Origin: Chitinophagaceae bacterium
Lineage (GTDB): Bacteria > Bacteroidota > Bacteroidia > Chitinophagales > Chitinophagaceae
Reading direction: 5' to 3'
Assembly (NCBI GenBank): GCA_025934485.1
Contig: JAICXX010000012.1
Span: 1 to 64,000 of the forward strand
Length of the DNA stretch: 64,000 nucleotides
In this document: positions 56,306-64,000 of the stretch, in pieces
Layout of the letters: every line of letters begins with the position of its first letter
How positions within the stretch are numbered: position 1 is the first letter of the stretch
Translations under genes and position numbers: made by a program
The notes under the pieces: model-generated
Databases searched by the model: none
What the model saw: only the letters and a program-made list of their open reading frames with translations
Told to the model about the DNA's origin: nothing

Positions 56306-57539
56306 ATGCAGCCGATCCGATGTTCAGCCTGGCAAGATAGGCTTTCACCTGCTCCGGGTAGATGGCAATCCGGTGCGTCCGCACCAGGTTGGCGATCAAC
56401 TTAGCGCTGTCCGGGCTTCCGGATAGCCGGAGCATGATCTTCTGGCTCGGCAATGCCGGCATATGACAGTCGATGCAGTTATTACCAAGGACCAGCCCCT
56501 TTAGCGATGGCATGGCACATAGCGCACCGCTGGTCCCGTTGTGACAGCTCATACACCGTTGCGAATAGGCCGGCATATTGCCCTCCTGATCTCCATGGAC
56601 CCGGTGACAGGTCGAGCAGGTCATCGATGAAGCCGCGAAACATTTGCTGGTGCTCAACAACCCATATTGATTCCCATGTACATCCAGGGAAGCTGCTTCC
56701 TGGGGCAAATACTTGGCCTGCGAAAAATCGTCGAGGCGGTCCCCCACCCGAAAGCTAAAAGCGGGTTTCAGCGGGTAACGCGAGCCGGAATGGCACAGCG
56801 CACAGGCATCCAATTGCTGCTGACGCGTCAGCCTGCCGGCATCGATGATGTACACGCCCGCATGTTCATCCGGATGCTCGGTATGAAAGGCCACATGTTT
56901 TGCGCCGGGTCCATGACAACGTTCACAAGTGATACCATAGATGATCTGTCCGCGATCGAAAAAATCTCCATACTCTTCACCTGGTTCGACAACCGTTCTG
57001 GCCTGGGTAGCATGACATTCCAGACAGTAGGACGGGACCGCCCGGTCGAATAAGGGCGTATCGGCCTTGTAGCCCGGGCTGTTACACCATGTGCCGGTGG
57101 GTGCAAAATAGCTCACCGGCAGCTGATACAGCTTCTCCCCTTTCCAATACAGATAACTTTGCCCCTTCCTGCCCGAACCGATCACCACGCCGAAAGCCTC
57201 ACTTCGATACTTATGCCCGTTATGAAAGGCCGTTTGATAAAAGTTGCTGTCCCGCTGCTCCATCCTTACCCGGTAAGCCGGCTGATAGACGAAGAAATTG
57301 CTGTCTGCCCGAAAGCTCCCTTTGATCGCCGCCGCCGAAGCCGGGCGGGAGTCACGGTAATGCGCCGTGCGCATAAAGCTATCACAGATGGCGCGATGGC
57401 AGCTGCGACAAGCTTCCGTGCCGGCATAAGCCTCGCCATAGAGGTTTCGCACGGGTTCGACTTCCCGCCGCGACGTGCACAACATGGCGAACAAACAAAT
57501 GCCGGCAAGCAGCAGCAGGAGCACATTCCATCTTTTCAT
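56265..57539 (-). CDS. seven-haem c-type cytochrome
   Basis: 424 residues with a hydrophobic N-terminus and Cys21, possibly lipidated. Seven CxxCH haem sites: Cys44, 172, 205, 246, 308, 329 and 355 start each motif (CRSCH, CLECH, CERCH, CALCH, CSTCH, CMSCH, CIDCH). The spacing resembles cytochrome c554/NrfB-type multihaem proteins. It should carry electrons in the periplasm or at the surface. It converges on the SusCD-ASPIC operon with a 41-bp overlap and has its own promoter at 57548-57578. Partner redox enzyme is not in the window. Confidence 0.88.
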   Translation of the reverse strand: MKRWNVLLLLLAGICLFAMLCTSRREVEPVRNLYGEAYAGTEACRSCHRAICDSFMRTAHYRDSRPASAAAIKGSFRADSNFFVYQPAYRVRMEQRDSNFYQTAFHNGHKYRSEAFGVVIGSGRKGQSYLYWKGEKLYQLPVSYFAPTGTWCNSPGYKADTPLFDRAVPSYCLECHATQARTVVEPGEEYGDFFDRGQIIYGITCERCHGPGAKHVAFHTEHPDEHAGVYIIDAGRLTRQQQLDACALCHSGSRYPLKPAFSFRVGDRLDDFSQAKYLPQEAASLDVHGNQYGLLSTSKCFAASSMTCSTCHRVHGDQEGNMPAYSQRCMSCHNGTSGALCAMPSLKGLVLGNNCIDCHMPALPSQKIMLRLSGSPDSAKLIANLVRTHRIAIYPEQVKAYLARLNIGSAAFKAGLPADVPGRR

Positions 57540-57547
57540 GTTGCTCG

Positions 57548-57578
57548 CAAAGCTATCGTTTCTTCCGCGCTTTCACAA
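57548..57578 (-). promoter_or_regulatory. promoter of the multihaem cytochrome gene
   Basis: Minus strand: TTG (57576-57578), 20-nt spacer, TAGCTTTG (57548-57555, exact TAnnTTTG), 8 bp before the ATG at 57539. This is the best full promoter match in the window. Confidence 0.6.
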
Positions 57579-57668
57579 CTGCGCATCCAGCACGGCCCAG
57601 ATCGCGATCGCGCCGTTGTAGCTGGTGTACATGCCGGGAAAAGGTAACAATCTTTTGAAATTAGGTGC
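57573..57668 (-). pseudogene. possible 3' gene remnant upstream of the cytochrome
   Basis: A 31-codon frame following an in-frame TAA reads as a plausible protein end (GMYTSYNGAIAIWAVLDAQL then TGA) in GC-rich codons. No family recognised. It overlaps the -33 element of the cytochrome promoter. Chance coding is a real alternative. Confidence 0.25.
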
Positions 57669-57712
57669 TTACCCTTAAATAAATTTACCTGTTCTGACGT
57701 TATTGCGAAAGT

Positions 57713-58342
57713 ATGAGGCTATCGCGCAGTATGAAAAACCGCCTGGCTATCGCCTGGCTGATCTTGCTTTCCTGTGGCATCGCTTTTGTCTTCTGGCAAT
57801 ACCAGTGGAAATATAGCCTGCCCACGCCCGTGCCGGAGGGCTATCACGCGGTTTCGCGGGGTACCCTGGTACAGCTTCCCGCAAGCGCCCAGGCACTGCG
57901 GGCGCGGAACGGTAAACCGCTGTTCCTGCATTTCTTCAACCCCGACTGCCCCTGTTCCCGTTTCAATATGCCACAATTCAAGGCCCTCGTAGACCAATAT
58001 GGCGATAAGGTAGATTTCGCCATCGTGGTCATGGGCGACAGGTCTTTTACCGCCGCAGCGATCCAGGACAAGTTCAACCTGTCCCATCCCCTGCCCGTAT
58101 TGCAGGATAGCGCGGTGGCCGCCGCCTGCGGGGTCTATTCCACCCCCCAGGCCGTCCTCATCGACGCCCGTGGCCAGCTTTATTTCCGGGGCAACTACAA
58201 TCGCAGCCGCTATTGTACCGATGAACGCACCAGCTTCGCCAAACTGGCGCTGGATGGGCTGCTGCAGGGTAACTATTCTCTGATCTTCAGCCCCCTGGCC
58301 CTGAAAGCCTACGGTTGTCAACTTCCGGAGTGTACCAGATGA
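57713..58342 (+). CDS. membrane-anchored thioredoxin-fold protein with CPC motif
   Basis: 209 residues. One N-terminal helix (about 10-28) anchors a thioredoxin-like domain outside the cytoplasm. The redox site reads FFNPDCPCSRFN (Cys79, Cys81), a CxC-type pair rather than CxxC; Cys139 (AACGVYSTPQ, with cis-Pro context TP), Cys168, Cys202 and Cys207 are additional. It resembles the DUF6436/redoxin group. The last four bases ATGA hold the start of the histidine kinase, so the two are translationally coupled and may form one redox-sensing unit. M7 (57731) is an alternative start. Confidence 0.82.
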   Translation: MRLSRSMKNRLAIAWLILLSCGIAFVFWQYQWKYSLPTPVPEGYHAVSRGTLVQLPASAQALRARNGKPLFLHFFNPDCPCSRFNMPQFKALVDQYGDKVDFAIVVMGDRSFTAAAIQDKFNLSHPLPVLQDSAVAAACGVYSTPQAVLIDARGQLYFRGNYNRSRYCTDERTSFAKLALDGLLQGNYSLIFSPLALKAYGCQLPECTR

Positions 58343-60615
58343 GCACGTCCGCGTCCATACCGATGATGGATGGCAGGGATCTGCAGGCGCAAACGGAGTA
58401 TTTCCACTCCACCGTAAAACGCAGATCGGACAACCTGATGAACTACTTCCTCATCGGATTCTTCGTCGTAGGTCTGCTGCTGGCCGGCTATTACGATACC
58501 TGGGGGATCGCCGTCGGCGTAGGTGGGCTCTGTCTCCTGGCGTATTACTCCGTGAAACTGCTTGTACCGTCATCGGATCTCTATCAATATGTCCTGAGCA
58601 CCATCATGGGCATCTTCATGGCGCAATACATCTACCAACTGCACGGCCTTTTCGAAATGCATTTTTTCGCCTTTATCGGCTGCGCCATCCTCATCACCTA
58701 TCAGAACTGGAAACTGCAGATCCCGCTGCTGATCTTTGTGGTCCTGCACCACGCCATTTTCAACTACCTGCAATACAAAGGCGATACCGATATCTATTTT
58801 TCCAGGCTGGAGTATCTCGATCTCCAGACCTTTATCATTCATATCCTCCTCACGGCTGTCATCGTCTTTATCTGCGGACTATGGGCCTATCAGCTCAAGA
58901 AATCGGGCGAGATACAGATCGCACAGACCGTTCAGATGACGGCCCTGCAACGCGAAGCCGCCCTCCTCACGGAACGGAAGCGCAATGCCGACGAGCTCGA
59001 ATCCGCATGGATCAATGCGGAGATCGCCCGGCAGGAAGCGGAAAAAGCAAGGGAAGAGGCGGAGCGGGCGAACCGGGCGAAAAGCATCTTTCTCGCGACC
59101 ATGAGTCATGAGATCCGCACCCCGATGAACGGCGTCATCGGCATGACCTCACTGCTGGGTGAGACCCCCCTCAACGAACAGCAACGCGCCTACGCCGAAA
59201 CGATCGCCACCTGCGGGGAGACCCTGCTGGGTGTGATCAACGATATCCTCGATTTCTCCAAGATAGAATCCGGCGGGATGGAACTGGAAGAAGAAGATTT
59301 TGAATTGCAAAGCAGCATCGAACATATCCTCGATATCTTCGGTGCCCGCGCGGCCCGGTCGGGCATCGAGTTGCTCAACCAGGTAGAACGGGAAGTACCC
59401 GCCTTTATCCGCGGCGACGACCTTCGTCTTCGCCAGATCCTCACCAACCTCGTCGGCAACGCCATGAAGTTCACGGAACAGGGCGAGATCTTTATCCGCG
59501 TACGCGTCGAGGATGCCGCATCCAATGGCGAATTATTGCTAGGTTTCGAAGTACGTGATACCGGCATCGGCATTCCTGCCGAAAAACAGGAAAGACTCTT
59601 CAAGGCTTTTTCCCAGGTGGATTCCTCCACGACACGCAAATATGGCGGCACCGGTCTCGGGCTCGCGATCTCCCAACAGCTCGTCAAGCTCATGGGCGGG
59701 ACGATCCGCGTGGAAAGCGCACCGGGCAAGGGGTCGACCTTTTATTTCAACATCCGCACCCGCGCCGGTGCGGGCAAACAGGCACCCATCCAGATCGACG
59801 GCCTTACAGGACATGCCGGGAAAAAAGTGCTGATCGTCGACGACAACCATACAAACCGCATCATCCTCCGCACCCAGCTCGAGTACTGGAATCTCCAGCC
59901 TGTCCTCGCCGCCTCGGGGGTGGAAGCGCTCAATATATTGGACGCCGACTCCCGTTTCGATCTCATCCTCACGGATATGCAGATGCCCTTTATGGACGGC
60001 ATCCGGCTGGCACAGAACATCCACGGCCGGTATGCGCACATCCCCATCATCCTGCTGAGCTCGGTGGGCGACGAATACAAAAAGAAGCAGCTCTTCAGCG
60101 CCGTGATGACCAAACCCATCAAACAGCAGCTATTGTATCGCAATATCCTTGCCGGGTTACAGCACCAGGGCCGATTCACCGTGGATGGCAGGCAAGTGCC
60201 TTCCCGTCTGCCGGAAAACCTTTCGGCCACCTTCCCACTCCAGATCCTCGTCGCCGAAGACAACGAGATCAACCAACAGGTAATCCACTACATCCTCCAA
60301 AAGATCGGCTATATGGCTACGATCGTAGCCAATGGCCAGGAGGCCGTGGACGCCGCCGAAGCCATGACCTATGATATCATCTTCATGGATCTTCAGATGC
60401 CCGATGTGGATGGCCTGGAAGCGACCCGGATTATCCGCGGCAACAAAACCCTCCACCAACCCGTGATCATCGCGCTCACCGCCAATACCATGGAAGGCGA
60501 CGAAGAAGAATGTCTGCTCGCGGGTATGAATGATTACATCGGCAAACCGGTGAAACTCGAAGAGCTGCTCGGTAAGCTGCGCAAATGGGCGCTCCATCTG
60601 CAGCAACGGGCCTGA
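58339..60615 (+). CDS. hybrid sensor histidine kinase with two receivers
   Basis: 758 residues from ATG 58339 (ATGA overlap). Five or six membrane helices (about 34-190) contain in-membrane or near-membrane histidines (102, 108, 137, 138), with the MHFF and HHAIF segments found in a group of membrane sensor domains. A coiled coil rich in Glu/Ala/Arg (200-248) leads to HisKA (His257, MSHEIRTPMNG), HATPase (LTNLVGNAMKFT, DTGIGIP, GGTGLGLA), receiver 1 (ILTDMQMPFMDG) and receiver 2 (IFMDLQMPDVDG). There is no HPt or DNA-binding output, so phosphotransfer to other proteins is expected. Confidence 0.9.
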   Translation: MSTSASIPMMDGRDLQAQTEYFHSTVKRRSDNLMNYFLIGFFVVGLLLAGYYDTWGIAVGVGGLCLLAYYSVKLLVPSSDLYQYVLSTIMGIFMAQYIYQLHGLFEMHFFAFIGCAILITYQNWKLQIPLLIFVVLHHAIFNYLQYKGDTDIYFSRLEYLDLQTFIIHILLTAVIVFICGLWAYQLKKSGEIQIAQTVQMTALQREAALLTERKRNADELESAWINAEIARQEAEKAREEAERANRAKSIFLATMSHEIRTPMNGVIGMTSLLGETPLNEQQRAYAETIATCGETLLGVINDILDFSKIESGGMELEEEDFELQSSIEHILDIFGARAARSGIELLNQVEREVPAFIRGDDLRLRQILTNLVGNAMKFTEQGEIFIRVRVEDAASNGELLLGFEVRDTGIGIPAEKQERLFKAFSQVDSSTTRKYGGTGLGLAISQQLVKLMGGTIRVESAPGKGSTFYFNIRTRAGAGKQAPIQIDGLTGHAGKKVLIVDDNHTNRIILRTQLEYWNLQPVLAASGVEALNILDADSRFDLILTDMQMPFMDGIRLAQNIHGRYAHIPIILLSSVGDEYKKKQLFSAVMTKPIKQQLLYRNILAGLQHQGRFTVDGRQVPSRLPENLSATFPLQILVAEDNEINQQVIHYILQKIGYMATIVANGQEAVDAAEAMTYDIIFMDLQMPDVDGLEATRIIRGNKTLHQPVIIALTANTMEGDEEECLLAGMNDYIGKPVKLEELLGKLRKWALHLQQRA

Positions 60616-60621
60616 TGCGGC

Positions 60622-61752
60622 TTAATTGGCATAGATGCTCGAAAGCCGCTGGGCCAGCTCCTCGCCTCTCAAACCCGTCGCGACGATCTTTCCCTGCGGA
60701 TCCACGAGAAAGCTGGAAGGCACGGCCCGGATCGCATAGAGCTTACAGGCCGCATTGTTCCAACCATGCAAGTCGGAGACATGCAACCAAGTCATTCGAT
60801 CCTGGAGAATGGCTTGTTTCCACCTGTCCGCGTGGTCATCCAGCGAAACGGAGAGGATCTGAAAGCCTTTATCTTTATAAAGTGCATATTGTTTGACGAG
60901 GTTGGGATTCTCCCCACGGCAGGGATGACACCAGCTCGCCCAGAAATCCACCAGCACATAGTGCCCGCGCAGACTCGACAACGCTATCGCCTTGCCCGTC
61001 GTGTCGTCCTCGGTGAAATCGGGTGCCATATTGCCCGGCACTACCGTCGTTAGCGCATTGATCCTGTCCTCCAGCTCGGAGCCTGCCACAGAGCTCCGCA
61101 GCTTTTCATCCAACGCATCGAATACCGGCTTCAGTTCCCTGGCCTTCTCCGCGGTATTGGTCAGATCGGACAACGCGATAAGACTGAAGAACGACCGGGG
61201 ATAAGCCTTCGCAAAGTCCAGCTCTTTATCATGCATATGCTGTATCCGGTCTCTGAACCGTTTGTCGACGGCGTGTAAAAAGGCAGTATCTTTTTTCTGT
61301 TCTTCCGTTCCGCTGTTGAATTCGGCATTCGCCTGTTTCGTCAGCGCCATGATCGGCCCGCCGGTATAGGTATTGAAACTGTCATATTCTGCGTCGATGG
61401 GCGAGCCGGTGATCACCGCATTGCTCAGCGAATCTTTCGAATCCAGCCGGATATGTTCTTTCCCGATAAAGAAATAGCTCACATCGCCTGTGTAAACGGC
61501 TTTGTCTTTTCCATCGCCCAATGGGGCAAAAGCCATCCGCACGGTAGCAGGCCCCTTGAGGTTGCCCGAGAATTTAAATTTCCCGTCGACGAGCACGGCA
61601 CTGTCCGACTTCCCTTCGCCACCGGCCTGATAATCGAAATAGATCTTGGCCGGCGCATTATAATGACCGATACGGCCGGTGAGCGTAAAATCCGGTTGCT
61701 GGGCGCTCGCCACGAACGGCGCCAGGGCCGCCATGAATAAGAATTTGTTCAT
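60622..61752 (-). CDS. TlpA-like thiol-disulfide reductase with DUF4369 N-terminus
   Basis: 376 residues with signal peptide (APFVASAQ). The first 100 residues form the DUF4369 beta domain (FTLTGRIGHYNAPAKIYFDY). The C-terminal 140 residues are a thioredoxin-fold AhpC/TlpA domain with WASWCHPCRGENPN (CHPC active site) and cis-Pro RAVPSSFLVDP. It reduces or isomerises periplasmic disulfides. Nine bp separate it from the PKD-like lipoprotein gene, so it ends a Sus-type operon; such reductases often close these operons in Bacteroidota. Converges on the kinase gene with a 6-bp gap. Confidence 0.88.
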   Translation of the reverse strand: MNKFLFMAALAPFVASAQQPDFTLTGRIGHYNAPAKIYFDYQAGGEGKSDSAVLVDGKFKFSGNLKGPATVRMAFAPLGDGKDKAVYTGDVSYFFIGKEHIRLDSKDSLSNAVITGSPIDAEYDSFNTYTGGPIMALTKQANAEFNSGTEEQKKDTAFLHAVDKRFRDRIQHMHDKELDFAKAYPRSFFSLIALSDLTNTAEKARELKPVFDALDEKLRSSVAGSELEDRINALTTVVPGNMAPDFTEDDTTGKAIALSSLRGHYVLVDFWASWCHPCRGENPNLVKQYALYKDKGFQILSVSLDDHADRWKQAILQDRMTWLHVSDLHGWNNAACKLYAIRAVPSSFLVDPQGKIVATGLRGEELAQRLSSIYAN

Positions 61753-61761
61753 TATGTTTTG

Positions 61762-63189
61762 TTATTGTATACGTACTGCAACATCTATCGGCGAACCAGG
61801 GACATTATCGATCTCCCGGATGAGCTGTCCATTCCTTCCCGTGCTGATATCCAGGAAATAAACGGTTCCATTGACGCCTGTGATCAGCGTGTTACCGCCG
61901 TCCGTGACCTTGAGCATGGTGATCTCCTGCCCGTTGAAATTCGTGGCAAGCGCTGTCACCTGCTGGCTAAGGGGATTATAGCTATAGATCGTAGAACCGG
62001 AGCTGAAATAAAAGACCTCCGCCGGAGTGCTCGCCCATTTCGTATCGGGCAAGATAAGGTCAGACCGGATAAACGGCCGTTTGTACTGTGGCGAGAGCTG
62101 GATGATCCCCATGAAGGCCGCGCCAAATTTCAACTCATATAAGGTACCGTCGGCGGCCGTCCCAAAGGCGTAACAGTTCTGATCATTGATCTGCTCGAAA
62201 TCCAGCATCTTCAACCCGGCCGTGATCGGACTGAACGCCGTGCTGTCTGTGACCTTGTACGCGGTGCCCACATAGGCCGGACCGCCAAAGTTGGTGAAGA
62301 CCACGAACTGCTGCTTCACACTGTCATAACCCAGGAAATAAGGAAAGGTCTGATTACAGGCCAACTGATGATACAAATTGTAATTGCCCGCGGGCGCCTG
62401 GCCGAACATGCCATAGGTCGGCGCCAGGTTCCAGGTCTGGTTGGTCCCCCAATACAGCTTGCCGCTGATCACCCCCTCCATGGTTCCAAAGACACTGGCC
62501 GAAAGACTTCCCGGCACCAGCGTCGCCGGCGCCTTAAAGAAATTACCCTTTAGCGTATTGATGGGCAACAGCGTATTGGCGTCGATTTGCACACCCGGAT
62601 CGGCCGAGCCGCCGCAGATGATCCAATAACAGGTAGTCGTCACGGGTACGATATACTGGTCGGCGAGCGGAATCAGTTGCTGCGGTCCCGGCGGCAGATC
62701 CTGCCCATTGATCGCCCGGTATACCCGCGGCTGCATTTTACCCAGGGTATCGACAAAGGACAACTGAGATATCCCGTTCTCCACGCTCAGGATGGTCGTT
62801 CCCTTCACATACTCGGTGACGCCATTGACCCGGAAGGGGTAGAAATATTGCATGCTGTCCGCACTGTCGGTTATCGTCAGCATCGCGAAATAACTGTTGG
62901 GTGGTAACCCAAAGACATACTGGAGCTTGGGCCCTGTAAAATACACCGAGCTGTCCCCTTTCGGGTTGTCGATCCGCCAGCTGAAACCCAGCCGGGGGCT
63001 CTTCTCCGCGATCGTTACGGTGGGCGCTACGATGAGGGTATCGCCCAGGGTAGCCGAATAAACCGAATCCAACCCTTTGACCACGGGCGCCGGGGGAACA
63101 TTGTACTTATAATTGCCCAGGTCCTTATAACAGGAGATGGCGCAGCAGGCCGCCAGGGCAATGAAAATATAAGCGATCGATTGTTTCAT
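61762..63189 (-). CDS. PKD-like family surface lipoprotein
   Basis: 475 residues. Lipobox CAISC with Cys20, then YKDLGNYKYN, the start typical of Bacteroidota PKD-like lipoproteins found after SusC/SusD. Residues about 35-110 form a PKD/Ig-like fold, and the remainder is predicted beta-propeller-like. Probably a glycan-binding partner (SusE/F-like role). It lies 23 bp after the DUF4843 gene on the same strand. Confidence 0.82.
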   Translation of the reverse strand: MKQSIAYIFIALAACCAISCYKDLGNYKYNVPPAPVVKGLDSVYSATLGDTLIVAPTVTIAEKSPRLGFSWRIDNPKGDSSVYFTGPKLQYVFGLPPNSYFAMLTITDSADSMQYFYPFRVNGVTEYVKGTTILSVENGISQLSFVDTLGKMQPRVYRAINGQDLPPGPQQLIPLADQYIVPVTTTCYWIICGGSADPGVQIDANTLLPINTLKGNFFKAPATLVPGSLSASVFGTMEGVISGKLYWGTNQTWNLAPTYGMFGQAPAGNYNLYHQLACNQTFPYFLGYDSVKQQFVVFTNFGGPAYVGTAYKVTDSTAFSPITAGLKMLDFEQINDQNCYAFGTAADGTLYELKFGAAFMGIIQLSPQYKRPFIRSDLILPDTKWASTPAEVFYFSSGSTIYSYNPLSQQVTALATNFNGQEITMLKVTDGGNTLITGVNGTVYFLDISTGRNGQLIREIDNVPGSPIDVAVRIQ

Positions 63190-63212
63190 GTTGTCATTTT
63201 TACAGTTAGGAA

Positions 63213-64000
63213 TTACATGACCTCTACGCCGTTCTCGTCGATGAAGAACCAGTTACCCGTCGAGGGGTCCTGAACCAGCGGGATCACGCTCTGGGGATTG
63301 TTGGCATTATAAAAATTGTAGCTGCCATCAGGCTGCTGTGTAAGCACATACCCCGCTTTCGGATTGTTCACGACCCAATCGAAAGGGTCCTGCAGCAGGG
63401 TGTTCAGCTCACTCACATAATACAGGTTCTTGGGGGCATCCAGGCCGCTTTCCGATAAGGTCGTCAAACCCGTGGCGATAATGAATAGCTGATATTTCGT
63501 GCTGGAAAAATACGGGGGCAGCCAATAGGTCCACCAGTCCGGCTCCTCCAACTTATTCGAGATGATCACCTTGCCCATATCCTGGTCCGCAATGGCCACC
63601 CCCAGGTCATTTGTCGCAACAAGATGGAGGCTCAGCGCGACCGACCGCTTGCGTAGCAGCGTATCCGTATTGTAAATGATGATGGGCAAATAGGTCGTAC
63701 CCGAATCGGCCGGCAGGGTGTAATTGGACTGCAACGGCGCATAGTGCTTGCCTGAAACGGCCGTCGTATTGCTGTCGGTAACGGCCACCACATACTGCCT
63801 GGCCCGGTCTACCCGCCTGCCGGAAAGCTGCATGGGAACATAGACCGTGTCCGCCTCCTGACCTGGGGTAAAAGCAAACGTATATACGATGCTATCGACC
63901 GTTGGAGCCACAAAATTGAAATGGATATTGTCGGGCGAATTGTACAGCATGTACTCCCCCTTCTTGCAGGAGGCCAGCGCACAGCTCAGTACTAAAAAGC
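63213..64000 (-). CDS. DUF4843 surface lipoprotein, 5' end outside the window
   Basis: At least 262 residues visible. An internal Met occurs at 63950, but the frame stays open to the window edge and reads FLVLSCALASCKKGEYM, a lipobox-like signal end, so the true start lies beyond 64000. The body fits DUF4843, with an early TVDSIVYTFAF and the WWTYWLPPYFSS segment. These proteins follow SusC/SusD in Bacteroidota uptake operons; the SusC/SusD genes are expected just outside the window to the right. Confidence 0.82.
   Translation of the reverse strand, partial: FLVLSCALASCKKGEYMLYNSPDNIHFNFVAPTVDSIVYTFAFTPGQEADTVYVPMQLSGRRVDRARQYVVAVTDSNTTAVSGKHYAPLQSNYTLPADSGTTYLPIIIYNTDTLLRKRSVALSLHLVATNDLGVAIADQDMGKVIISNKLEEPDWWTYWLPPYFSSTKYQLFIIATGLTTLSESGLDAPKNLYYVSELNTLLQDPFDWVVNNPKAGYVLTQQPDGSYNFYNANNPQSVIPLVQDPSTGNWFFIDENGVEVM

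Noticed and set aside
57719-58321. 200-codon antisense frame opposite the redoxin
   Set aside because: The plus-strand redoxin has a membrane helix, a CPC site and a thioredoxin fold; the antisense frame has no domain support.

Overview
The window looks like the chromosome of a soil- or plant-associated Bacteroidota, most likely a Chitinophagaceae-type bacterium. The evidence is two SusC/SusD pairs, a Bacteroidota-style ECF sigma/FecR pair, type IX secretion (T9SS) C-terminal domains on two very large secreted proteins, four ATPase-less MacB/FtsX-type permeases, TAnnTTTG (-7) promoter elements and little use of Shine-Dalgarno sites. No rRNA, tRNA, CRISPR array or insertion sequence was recognised.

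Layout. (1) 0-5.3 kb is a mosaic of small stress and regulatory genes. It holds a small three-helix membrane protein behind a Crp/Fnr-like palindrome, an Rrf2 Fe-S regulator with its own palindrome, a truncated AhpD fragment, DUF488, AraC, an intact AhpD-like gene, a receiver-domain protein that has lost its phospho-acceptor Asp, the 3' scar of an alpha/beta hydrolase, an unannotated 40-residue membrane microprotein and a Qnr-like pentapeptide protein. The first 2.9 kb is visibly AT-richer than the rest. (2) 5.4-16.8 kb (minus strand) is a glycan-use locus: PPIase, ECF sigma, FecR, SusC with an STN signalling domain, SusD, GH127 beta-L-arabinofuranosidase and an SGNH/TPR membrane protein. (3) 16.9-27.2 kb has an FtsX permease, a 2074-residue T9SS-exported repeat protein and a three-gene exosortase locus (substrate with a PID-CTERM-like tail, exosortase, small membrane protein). 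(4) 27.5-40.4 kb has an alpha/beta hydrolase and GH43, three more FtsX permeases, a PEP-mutase/isocitrate-lyase-like enzyme and a VWA protein. (5) 40.6-47.3 kb has a T9SS-exported FG-GAP/TIG protein and a translationally coupled acetate kinase-phosphoketolase operon. (6) 47.8-57.5 kb has SusC, SusD and an ASPIC/VCBS lipoprotein in one operon, converging on a seven-haem cytochrome c. (7) 57.7-60.6 kb has a membrane-anchored redoxin coupled by ATGA to a hybrid histidine kinase. (8) 60.6-64 kb is the distal part of another Sus-type operon (DUF4843, PKD-like lipoprotein, TlpA-like reductase) that runs off the right edge.

How the parts may work together (inference). The left glycan locus is built for SusC-FecR-sigma trans-envelope signalling and points to L-arabinose-containing plant glycans; the GH43 at 29 kb could add to this. 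Phosphoketolase plus acetate kinase would turn sugar phosphates into acetate and ATP. The right-hand SusCD-ASPIC-cytochrome block, followed by a redoxin coupled to a sensor kinase, suggests that an uptake system and extracytoplasmic redox chemistry are linked. The most unusual items are the compact exosortase/substrate locus, the redoxin-kinase pair, and the large repeat protein whose repeat lengths fall in steps of about 26 residues.
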